Below, one piece after another: positions 1 through 4,407 of a DNA stretch of 7,111 nucleotides (its first letter is position 1; each line of letters opens with the position of its first letter). The stretch comes from Halobacteriales archaeon QH_8_67_36. GTDB taxonomy: Archaea; Halobacteriota; Halobacteria; Halobacteriales; Haloarculaceae. The stretch covers positions 1 through 7,111 of the forward strand of contig PXQZ01000008.1 of assembly GCA_003021755.1 (NCBI GenBank), in the 5' to 3' direction. A model generated the notes under the pieces. That model was given only the letters and a program-made list of their open reading frames with translations. It made no database searches and was not told the origin of the DNA. Made by a program: the position numbers and the translations under genes.

Positions 1-330
1 GACCCCGGCCACCCGATCGTCGACGGGCTGGACGAGTCAATCGTCATCGACGAGACCGAGACCTACGGCGAGCCCTTTGGCATTCCGGAGCCGGACCGCC
101 TCGTGTTCACCTCCTGGTTCGAGGGTGGCGAGGTGTTCCGCAGCGGCTGTACGTACCGCCGTGGCCGCGGGAACGTGTTTTACTTCCGACCGGGCCACGA
201 GACCTACCCCATCTACCACCGCGAGGATATCCGGACGGTGCTGGACAACGCTGTCCGCTGGGCCGCGCCGATCGAGGGCGCCGACGCCCGCGGCGCCAAT
301 CGGAACGTAGCGGCCCCGGAGTCACGGTAG
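1..330 (+). CDS. ThuA-like domain protein, C-terminal part (5' end outside window)
   Basis: The reading frame is open from base 1 to a TAG stop at 328-330 and gives 109 residues of a larger protein. It contains HPIVDGL near the start, then an acidic segment, SWFEGGEVFRSGCTYRRG at about residues 38-55, and RGNVFYFRPGHETYPIYH followed by a final DNAVRWAAP. The run of 'R-G-x-G-x-V-F-Y-F-x-P-G-H-E-x-Y-P' and 'NAVRWA' is the usual end of ThuA (trehalose utilization)-like proteins, which have a class I glutamine amidotransferase-like fold. Family members are usually about 220-260 aa, so roughly the last 45 percent is present. The family name comes from a rhizobial trehalose catabolism gene; the substrate in haloarchaea is not established and cannot be read from this fragment. 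The family call is strong, the function weak. Confidence 0.88.
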   Translation, partial: DPGHPIVDGLDESIVIDETETYGEPFGIPEPDRLVFTSWFEGGEVFRSGCTYRRGRGNVFYFRPGHETYPIYHREDIRTVLDNAVRWAAPIEGADARGANRNVAAPESR

Positions 331-386
331 TCCGACGATACCGCCCGGACGGGTCCGGCTCGTCCGACGGGAGACGGAGCCTGCCT

Positions 387-409
387 TGTGCGCGTCGCGT
401 GCGCGCACA
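387..409. other. 8-bp stem hairpin in the ThuA/DUF5786 intergenic gap
   Basis: TGTGCGCG (387-394) and CGCGCACA (402-409) are perfect inverted repeats around a 7-nt loop. The hairpin lies 57 nt after the ThuA stop and about 33 nt before the A/T box of the next gene. No T-run follows it on either strand, so a classic intrinsic terminator is not supported. It could be a transcript-end structure or an operator-like dyad. The rest of the 331-474 gap shows nothing coding. Confidence 0.5.
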
Positions 410-441
410 CGCGGACGCCGTCGGGCGGATTCGGCGAGCCA

Positions 442-448
442 TTTTTTA
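442..448 (+). promoter_or_regulatory. TATA-like box for the small acidic protein gene
   Basis: The A/T-rich stretch TTTTTTA is centred about 30 nt upstream of the ATG at 475 in otherwise very GC-rich DNA. This is the spacing expected for an archaeal TATA box driving a leaderless mRNA, and no Shine-Dalgarno sequence precedes the ATG. The A/T-rich run continues to the start codon (ACATAATTGCATATGCA), so the exact box is not certain. Confidence 0.6.
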
Positions 449-474
449 CCCAGAACTACATAATTGCATATGCA

Positions 475-666
475 ATGGGGTTCGGGAGCTACGACGAGTC
501 GGAACAGGAAAACCAGGAGTACGACACGGATTTCGACGATAGCGATGGGCTCGACACGGAGGGGGACGCCCATCAGGGGGACGTCGAATTCGAGTTCACC
601 GCGTCGAACGACGAACTGCTCGACCGGCTTGAGGACATGAAGGAGGACGAAACGAAGAACACGTGA
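475..666 (+). CDS. Small highly acidic haloarchaeal protein, DUF5786-type
   Basis: This gene encodes 63 aa beginning MGFGSYDESEQ. I count 24 Asp/Glu against 3 Lys/Arg. The first half is a disordered-looking acidic stretch; the second half contains DVEFEFTASNDELLDRLEDMK, a short beta-like segment followed by a likely amphipathic helix. From memory this matches the DUF5786 family of short haloarchaeal proteins, which has no known function. The ATG at 475 was preferred to an upstream GTG at 388 because it starts the conserved MGFGSYDE segment and lies about 30 nt after an A/T box. The stop overlaps the GTG of the downstream DUF99 gene by 4 nt (GTGA), so the two are probably co-transcribed and translationally coupled. 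Confidence 0.82.
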   Translation: MGFGSYDESEQENQEYDTDFDDSDGLDTEGDAHQGDVEFEFTASNDELLDRLEDMKEDETKNT

Positions 667-1217
667 AACCGGGGCGACGCGCACTCGGCATCGCGGCGTC
701 GGACCGCGACCGGTCGAGCCACCTCGCCGGAGTCGTCGTCCGTGCGGACCGGGCGGTCGACGGCTTCTGCTTTGGCACCTGCACCGTCGGCGGGAGCGAC
801 GCGACGGCCGCCGTCTGTGATATGTTCGACCGCCTCGGTCGCGAGGACCTTGGCTACGTGCTACTGGCGGGCATCGCGCCGGCGTGGTTCAACGTCTTCG
901 ACCTGCAGGCCATCCACGACCACACCGGCCTGCCGACGCTGTCGGTCTCCTTCGAGGCCTCGCCGGGGCTCGAAGACGCGATCCGCGACGCCTTCGACGC
1001 GGCGGACAGCATCGAGGACCGCCTGTCGACGTACCGCACGCTGCCCGACCGCCGTGAGGTGTCGGTCACCGACGGCACGGTGTTCGTCCGCAGCGTCGGT
1101 CTCGATCCCGAGGCGGCGGCCGAGGTCGTGCGAGCGTACACGCCCGCCGGCGGCCGACCGGAGCCGCTCCGGGTGGCCCGCCTCGCGGCGCGGGCGGTGG
1201 CAGAGTGCGAGCGCTGA
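663..1217 (+). CDS. DUF99 / UPF0215 family protein
   Basis: The product is 184 aa starting at a GTG (663-665) that overlaps the preceding stop in the sequence GTGA. The pattern RALGIA, then LAGVVVRADRAVDGFCFGTCTVGGSDAT, YVLLAGIAPAWFNVFDLQAIHDHTGLP and SVSFEASPGLEDAIRDAF is that of DUF99 (UPF0215), an archaeal family with an RNase H-like fold related to endonuclease V. No reaction has been assigned to the family as far as I know. From memory, non-halophilic members have GIDD in the first strand and an acidic or polar residue before GITFGGFN; here these read GIAAS and LAGIAPAWFN, so the metal-binding acids expected for a nuclease appear to be missing. It lies in an apparent operon with the small acidic protein, with no promoter visible between them. 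Confidence 0.85.
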   Translation: MKPGRRALGIAASDRDRSSHLAGVVVRADRAVDGFCFGTCTVGGSDATAAVCDMFDRLGREDLGYVLLAGIAPAWFNVFDLQAIHDHTGLPTLSVSFEASPGLEDAIRDAFDAADSIEDRLSTYRTLPDRREVSVTDGTVFVRSVGLDPEAAAEVVRAYTPAGGRPEPLRVARLAARAVAECER

Positions 1218-1242
1218 GCGCGCCCGGGGCGTTCCCGAGAGC

Positions 1243-1248
1243 TTGATA
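1243..1248 (+). promoter_or_regulatory. Probable TATA-like box for udg
   Basis: TTGATA in a GC-rich background is centred about 26 nt upstream of the ATG at 1272, in the 54-nt gap after DUF99. The spacing fits a leaderless haloarchaeal promoter and implies that udg is transcribed separately from the upstream pair. Confidence 0.45.
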
Positions 1249-1271
1249 CGCTCGCGCCCCAACCACCGGAC

Positions 1272-1859
1272 ATGGGAACAATGAACGGGCTCACAGTGAC
1301 CGAGTGCCGGCGCTGTGAGGCGCTGTGTGAGTCTCGCTCGCAAATCGTCAACGGCGGCGGCCCGGCGGACGCGAAGTTGCTGTTCGTCGGCGAGGCCCCG
1401 GGCGCGAACGAGGACGAACAGGGCGAGCCGTTCGTCGGTCGCAGCGGCGACGTGCTGGACGAGACGCTGCGCGACGTGGGGCTGGACCGGGACGACGTGC
1501 GCATCACCAACTGCGTCCGCTGTCGCCCGCCCGAGAACCGCGACCCACACGAGCAGGAACTGGCGAACTGCCGGAGCTATCTGGAGACCGAAATCGAGCG
1601 CGTCGACCCCGAACTCGTCGTCACGCTCGGGAAGGTCCCCGGCGAACACCTGCTGGAGCGGGACGTGGCCGTCACGAGCGAGGCCGGCGACGTGGCCGAC
1701 GTGACCGTCGACGGGTCGCCCCAGCCGGTGATGCTTTGCGTACATCCGGCGGCGACGCTGTACGACCCCAGCCAGGAGGAGACGTTCCGGTCGACGCTGG
1801 AGCAGGCAGCGGAGTTCACCGACGACGAAAGCGGGCAGCGACGATTGGGAGACTTCTGA
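1272..1859 (+). CDS. Uracil-DNA glycosylase, family 4 (Fe-S, UDGa type)
   Basis: This 195-aa protein removes uracil arising from cytosine deamination and so starts base excision repair. Motif A reads GEAPGANEDEQGEPFVGRSG (residues 40-59), with the phenylalanine of PFVG expected to stack on uracil. Motif B is HPAA (158-161). Four cysteines fit the family-4 4Fe-4S ligand pattern: C12 and C15 (CRRC), C84 (CRPPENR) and C100, with 15 residues between the last two. C19 and C81 are additional. Length and motif order are normal for family 4. A second ATG lies at 1281 (residue 4); the first was chosen because it sits at leaderless distance from the TTGATA box. The C-terminal tail (DDESGQRRLGDF) is short and polar. 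The gene stands alone and runs convergent to the leftward genes. Confidence 0.93.
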   Translation: MGTMNGLTVTECRRCEALCESRSQIVNGGGPADAKLLFVGEAPGANEDEQGEPFVGRSGDVLDETLRDVGLDRDDVRITNCVRCRPPENRDPHEQELANCRSYLETEIERVDPELVVTLGKVPGEHLLERDVAVTSEAGDVADVTVDGSPQPVMLCVHPAATLYDPSQEETFRSTLEQAAEFTDDESGQRRLGDF

Positions 1860-1916
1860 ACCACTTCTTGCACGCTCGGGCGGTTGAGTACGGCACGCTT
1901 GACACACCTTCGCGAC

Positions 1917-1932
1917 AAAAACGTGGGAAAAA
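1917..1932 (-). terminator. Possible U-tract terminator for leftward transcription
   Basis: On the minus strand there are two T5 runs (1932-1928 and 1921-1917), about 255 nt downstream of the stop of the leftward acetoacetate-decarboxylase-like gene. Archaeal termination often needs only short U-tracts. The runs are enclosed by CGCGA (1911-1915) and TCGCG (1933-1937), a 5-bp inverted repeat. The long distance from the stop lowers confidence. Confidence 0.35.
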
Positions 1933-1947
1933 TCGCGTCGTCTGTTC

Positions 1948-1966
1948 ACGGGCGCTCTACGCCCGT
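1948..1966. other. 7-bp stem hairpin with flanking GTTCAC direct repeats
   Basis: ACGGGCG (1948-1954) pairs with CGCCCGT (1960-1966) around CTCTA. The hairpin overlaps GTTCAC direct repeats at 1944-1949 and 1965-1970. It is 89 nt after the udg stop, in the convergent gap. Confidence 0.45.
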
Positions 1967-2022
1967 TCACATGGTCTGAAGGACGTTCGGTCCCTCGCTA
2001 TCCTGTCGCGAGCCCGTGGCCT

Positions 2023-2115
2023 GCGGTGGTCCGCTCGCGGCGGTGGCACCGGCGGCTGTGCCGCCGGACGCTCACAGCGACCCGCCCGAACCACGACAGC
2101 CTGCCCTTCCCCGCC
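2023..2115 (+). repeat. Dispersed ~94-bp intergenic repeat, copy 1
   Basis: This 93-bp segment is the inverted counterpart of 3841-3935. Outside the central hairpin, 60 of 74 aligned positions are identical without gaps. The two best blocks are CGGCGGTGGCACCGGC and the identical 19-mer GACAGCCTGCCCTTCCCCG (2095-2113 here). The central hairpin in this copy is CCGGCGGC-TGT-GCCGCCGG (2049-2067), a perfect 8-bp stem. The copy sits between the convergent udg and acetoacetate-decarboxylase-like genes. No long ORF is shared by both copies because a 2-nt length difference in the hairpin shifts the frame. It could be a non-autonomous mobile element remnant, a structured RNA or a genome-wide intergenic repeat; the sequence alone does not decide. 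Confidence 0.8.
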
Positions 2116-2186
2116 AGCGCTCGGAACCGACGGGCGTCGGTCCACTCGCGCCCGGCCACCGTGGCCCCAACCCCTCGCGACCGTCT
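2116..2186. other. Palindrome-rich remainder of the convergent intergenic gap
   Basis: After the repeat, two further palindromes occur before the end of the leftward gene: ACCGACG-GG-CGTCGGT (2126-2141) and GGCCAC-C-GTGGCC (2154-2166). The spacers of 2 and 1 nt are too short for ideal RNA hairpins without opening the inner pairs, so these may simply be DNA palindromes. No gene is seen in the whole 1860-2186 stretch. Confidence 0.4.
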
Positions 2187-2969
2187 TCATTCGACTGACT
2201 GCCCGGCGCCGTAGGTCACGGTCCCCTCGAAGCTCACCTGCGCGATGGCGCGGTCGCCGAGGTCCAGTGAGCGCAGCGCCACCGACCGGTCGTGGTGCCC
2301 AATCAGCACGTCGAAATCGGTTGACAGCGGTCGGACGCCAAAGCGGCCGTCCATGTCGACGCTGAACTGTTCGAGCCGGCCGTCCCGCAGGGTGTAGCTG
2401 GTCGTCCCGTGGGCGGCAGGCCAGGTTCGCAGGCGTGCGATTGCCACCGTCAGGACGTGATCGCCGTCCTCGACGACGCTGGTCGTCCGGCGGCCCGCTT
2501 CGTCGTGGTGGCTGATGCGGGCGACCGTCTTCGGGAGCCCCCACACTTCGTCGCCCAGCGCGCGGGCGGACTCCGTGGTAACCGGCAGTGAGTGGACGTA
2601 GCCGCCGTGGTCGCCGGTCACGAGCGGGACCAGGGGTGGCGGGGATGGCCGCGGCGTCGACGCGAGTACCACGGCGAGTTCGTCGTAGGGCCGCATGGCG
2701 TCGTCGCCGATGCGGTGGTACTCGACTACGAGGACGGTGACGACGGCCCGGCCCGTGGTGACGCGGGCCGGCCACAGCCCGTCGGGAAGCAGGTCGGCGA
2801 CAGCGTCGCTGTCGGCGGGAAACATGAGTCCCGTCACTGTGGCCGCCGTCTCAAGTGGCACCGTCACCGTCTGTCCGGTCGAGAGCGTCACGGTGTCGCC
2901 CGTGGCCACCGGCACCCGTCCGCTGTCGACGCCGGACGACTGGTCCGACGTGTCGGTTTCGGAGACCAT
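2187..2969 (-). CDS. Acetoacetate decarboxylase-like (ADC superfamily) protein
   Basis: The product is 260 aa. After a polar N-terminal tail of about 20 residues, the core includes PADSDAVADLLPDGLWPARV (51-70), VVTVLVVEYHRIGDDAMRPYDELAVVL (76-102) and GDEVWGLPKTVARISH (139-154). This arrangement, two strands with conserved Glu (E83, E97) followed by 'E-x-W-G-x-P-K', is that of acetoacetate decarboxylase-like proteins. K147 matches the Schiff-base lysine of the clostridial enzyme. That enzyme has a second, adjacent lysine that lowers its pKa; here the next residue is Thr, so classical acetoacetate decarboxylation is uncertain and a related reaction or ligand-binding role is possible. It starts on ATG about 26 nt after an A/T box, so it is probably leaderless and transcribed separately from hisH, which ends 68 nt upstream. 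Confidence 0.85.
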   Translation of the reverse strand: MVSETDTSDQSSGVDSGRVPVATGDTVTLSTGQTVTVPLETAATVTGLMFPADSDAVADLLPDGLWPARVTTGRAVVTVLVVEYHRIGDDAMRPYDELAVVLASTPRPSPPPLVPLVTGDHGGYVHSLPVTTESARALGDEVWGLPKTVARISHHDEAGRRTTSVVEDGDHVLTVAIARLRTWPAAHGTTSYTLRDGRLEQFSVDMDGRFGVRPLSTDFDVLIGHHDRSVALRSLDLGDRAIAQVSFEGTVTYGAGQSVE

Positions 2970-2993
2970 ACTAGCGATGTCGTTCGTCCAGTC

Positions 2994-3000
2994 GCATAAC
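2994..3000 (-). promoter_or_regulatory. TATA-like box for the ADC-like gene
   Basis: Read on the minus strand, GTTATGC is centred about 27 nt before the ATG at 2969, in GC-rich surroundings and without a Shine-Dalgarno. This is typical leaderless spacing. A perfect dyad lies immediately upstream (3004-3024). Confidence 0.5.
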
Positions 3001-3003
3001 GCT

Positions 3004-3024
3004 GCGCCGACGGAGCGTCGGCGC
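3004..3024. promoter_or_regulatory. Perfect 9-bp dyad between hisH and the ADC-like promoter
   Basis: GCGCCGACG (3004-3012) and CGTCGGCGC (3016-3024) form a perfect inverted repeat around GAG. It lies 14 nt beyond the hisH stop and just upstream of the putative BRE/TATA of the next gene. It may be an operator for that gene or a hairpin at the end of the hisH mRNA; no T-run follows, so termination is less well supported. Confidence 0.5.
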
Positions 3025-3037
3025 GGTATCGGTGCCG

Positions 3038-3739
3038 TTACCGCCGGTCGAGGCAGTAGTCCACGTAGTTCCGCAAAATCCGCAGTCCGGTCTCACCGGA
3101 CTTCTCCGGGTGGAACTGTGTCCCGAAGACGTTGCCCGCTTCGTTGGCGACGATGGAGGCGAAGTCGGTCCCGTAGTCGGTGGTGGCGACGACCGCCTGC
3201 TCGTCGTCGGGGACGGCGTAGTAGGAGTGGACGAAGTAGGCGTACTCCCCGTCGACGGAACCGCCGGTCCCGTCTGCCCGTGGGGGCTTCGACCCCACGC
3301 TGTCGACCCCATCGACCAGCGGGTGGTCGCGCTGGACGTCGAGTTCGTTCCAGCCCATGTGGGGAACGGTTCGGTCGCGCGGGAAGCGGACGTTCTGCCC
3401 GGGGACGAGGTCCAGTCCCTCGGCGTCGCCCTGGCCGGCGTGGTCGGCCTCCTCGCTCGTGGTCAGCAGCATCTGCATTCCCAGGCAGATGCCAAAGAGC
3501 GGCGTGCCCGCCTCGGCCTCGTCTTCGAGCGCCTCCCGGAACGGGCCCGCGTTGTCCATCCCCTCGGAGAAGGCCCCGACGCCGGGCAGGACGATGCCGT
3601 CGGCGGCGCCGAAGTCACCGGGGTCCGCCGAGAGCGTCACCTCGGCGCCGGCACGTTCGAGGCCGCGGGTCACGCTCCGGAGGTTCCCGAGCCCGTAGTC
3701 GACGACGACCACCTCGGCGGCCGTCTGTCTGGCGTTCAT
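3038..3739 (-). CDS. hisH: Imidazole glycerol phosphate synthase, glutaminase subunit HisH
   Basis: HisH hydrolyses glutamine and passes ammonia to HisF, which forms imidazole glycerol phosphate (histidine pathway) and AICAR (returned to purine synthesis). The protein is 233 aa, slightly longer than the usual ~200. It opens with VVVDYGLGNLRSV (11-23), has LPGVGAF (51-57), the nucleophile elbow GICLGMQ with C85, PHMGWN (126-131), YFVHSYY (168-174) and QFHPEKSGETG with H210 and E212, completing the Cys-His-Glu triad. The ATG at 3739 was chosen over an in-frame ATG at 3832 because the family's N-terminal strand begins directly after it and an A/T box sits 26 nt upstream. Residues 147-163 are a 17-aa insertion before GEYAYF. 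No other his genes are in the window, so the pathway is dispersed here. Confidence 0.96.
   Translation of the reverse strand: MNARQTAAEVVVVDYGLGNLRSVTRGLERAGAEVTLSADPGDFGAADGIVLPGVGAFSEGMDNAGPFREALEDEAEAGTPLFGICLGMQMLLTTSEEADHAGQGDAEGLDLVPGQNVRFPRDRTVPHMGWNELDVQRDHPLVDGVDSVGSKPPRADGTGGSVDGEYAYFVHSYYAVPDDEQAVVATTDYGTDFASIVANEAGNVFGTQFHPEKSGETGLRILRNYVDYCLDRR
3251..3307 (-). other. 51-bp in-frame insertion in hisH with hairpin and GTCGAC boundaries
   Basis: The hexamer GTCGAC occurs at 3251-3256 and 3302-3307, exactly 51 bp apart. Removing one period restores HPLVDGVDGEYAYFVHSYY, the expected uninterrupted HisH sequence. The extra 17 residues are SVGSKPPRADGTGGSVD (147-163), a Gly/Ser/Pro-rich linker unlike the rest of the protein. 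Within it CGTGGGG (3279-3285) and CCCCACG (3293-3299) form a perfect 7-bp stem with a 7-nt loop. The pattern resembles a small palindromic element inserted in frame with target duplication, but GTCGAC (Val-Asp) is common in haloarchaeal genes, so replication slippage or ancestral loop growth is also possible. Confidence 0.6.
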
Positions 3740-3840
3740 ACGCCGTGCTACGCCAAGGCCGGCTAAGTGACTTCCCCTTCGGACAGGTCTTGCGGTGGGG
3801 ACTCCCCGCGGTGGCCCTAAAGCGCGTTTCATCGCGCGAA
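3740..3840. other. hisH upstream region with a short GC hairpin
   Basis: Beyond the hisH A/T box the only structure I see is GCGCG (3822-3826) pairing with CGCGC (3833-3837) around TTTCAT, and GGGG-ACT-CCCC near 3797-3807. These lie between the hisH promoter and repeat copy 2 and could be part of a longer version of that element, but copy 1 has no clear match to this portion. No gene is seen. Confidence 0.35.
3762..3769 (-). promoter_or_regulatory. TATA-like box for hisH
   Basis: On the minus strand CACTTAGC is centred about 26 nt before the hisH ATG at 3739. It is a weak A/T box, but its spacing and the absence of a Shine-Dalgarno match the other genes in the window. Confidence 0.4.
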
Positions 3841-3935
3841 GACGGGGAAGGGCAGGCTGTCCTGGTTAGGACCGAGTACAGTGAGCATCCGGCGAGCGAA
3901 GCGAGCCGGTGCCACCGCCGTGAGCGAACTACCGC
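3841..3935 (-). repeat. Dispersed ~94-bp intergenic repeat, copy 2 (inverted to copy 1)
   Basis: This 95-bp segment is the reverse-complement counterpart of 2023-2115. The 19-mer shared with copy 1 lies at 3843-3861. The central hairpin (3889-3909) keeps the CCGGC/GCCGG arms but has different inner sequence, GAGCGAAGCGA on the plus strand. That can form a GC/GC helix with tandem G-A pairs and a GAA loop. A further small stem, GTCCT-GGTT-AGGAC (3859-3872), and a GC-rich hairpin with CGCGCG arms (3933-3950) flank it. The copy lies between the stop of the SWIM gene and the hisH promoter. Together the two copies bracket the ADC-like gene and hisH as an inverted pair about 1.9 kb across. Confidence 0.8.
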
Positions 3936-3960
3936 GCGCCGGAGCGCGCGAGTGAGGTGT

Positions 3961-3965
3961 AAAAA
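3961..3965 (-). terminator. T5 tract after the SWIM gene
   Basis: Immediately downstream of the SWIM-gene stop (4 nt away on the minus strand) is TTTTT, one of very few such runs in this GC-rich window. It fits the short U-tract used by archaeal RNA polymerase for intrinsic termination. Confidence 0.5.
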
Positions 3966-3969
3966 GTGG

Positions 3970-4317
3970 TCAAAGGAAGTCCCGCACATCCGAATACCAC
4001 ATGTCGTGGTGGTCGACGGCGTCGATGGCGTCGGCGATGCGGACGGCGATGGCGTGCCAGCAGAGCTGTTCGGGGTCCTCGCGGTCGAGGTTGTACTCGG
4101 CGTCGGCACAGTCACACTGGCCGTCCTCGACGATGTACTCGTCCTCGTAGCCGACGACGACCACGAAATCGCGGTAGCCTTTCACGCGGCTCTCGCCGAC
4201 GGCCTCGATGGCCCGGCGGCCGCGCTCGCCGTGGACGTCGACGATAGCCGTCACTATGTCGGGGGTCAACTCCCCGGCGTCGGCTAACCGACCCATCCAT
4301 TCGTCGACGGTGGTCAC
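3970..4317 (-). CDS. Small SWIM zinc-finger protein
   Basis: With the GTG start at 4317 the protein is 115 aa. The N-terminal half (TTVDEWMGRLADAGELTPDI onward) looks helical and acidic. The C-terminal half carries CDC (C68, C70), then CWH (C86, H88) with 15 residues between C70 and C86, the CxC-xn-CxH zinc ligand pattern of SWIM domains. It is preceded by two short strands (DFVVVVGYEDEYIVEDG) as usual for the fold. SWIM proteins bind DNA or protein partners; some archaeal and eukaryotic Sws1-like members work with RadA/Rad51 paralogues, but I see no basis to assign that role here. An in-frame ATG at 4404 would add 29 residues (MHQGCTESTTTP...) without recognisable similarity. GTG is preferred because TGTTTTG lies 27 nt upstream of it. 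The family call is good, the role unknown. Confidence 0.8.
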   Translation of the reverse strand: MTTVDEWMGRLADAGELTPDIVTAIVDVHGERGRRAIEAVGESRVKGYRDFVVVVGYEDEYIVEDGQCDCADAEYNLDREDPEQLCWHAIAVRIADAIDAVDHHDMWYSDVRDFL

Positions 4318-4340
4318 ACGCTCGCTACGGATAGCCTCGA

Positions 4341-4347
4341 CAAAACA
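4341..4347 (-). promoter_or_regulatory. TATA-like box for the SWIM gene
   Basis: On the minus strand TGTTTTG is centred about 27 nt before the GTG at 4317. It is the best A/T box in this stretch and supports the GTG, rather than the ATG at 4404, as the start. Confidence 0.5.
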
Positions 4348-4407
4348 GCGTCGGCTCCAAGAGGGGAGTGGGGTGGTGGTACTCTCGGTGCAGCCTTGAT
4401 GCATGAC

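Noticed and set aside
376..390. A third copy of the GACAGCCTGCCC repeat motif near the start of the window
   Set aside because: Only GCCTGCC matches; flanking bases do not align with either repeat copy, so chance is sufficient.
388..474. GTG start at 388 extending the small acidic protein by 29 residues
   Set aside because: The extension overlaps the hairpin and the A/T-rich promoter and has a basic, Cys/His composition unlike the acidic core.
861..1970. A 369-codon minus-strand frame opposite DUF99 and udg
   Set aside because: It is the shadow of two well-supported plus-strand genes and has no motif or plausible promoter.
3740..3832. Longer hisH beginning at an upstream ATG (31 extra residues)
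   Set aside because: The extra residues are basic and unlike HisH, the A/T box at 3762-3769 would lie inside the gene, and known HisH proteins begin at the strand encoded just after 3739.
2695..4287. A 530-codon open frame on the plus strand
   Set aside because: It runs through three recognised minus-strand genes and both their intergenic regions, and its translation is long Arg/Ser-rich tracts typical of an out-of-phase GC-rich frame.
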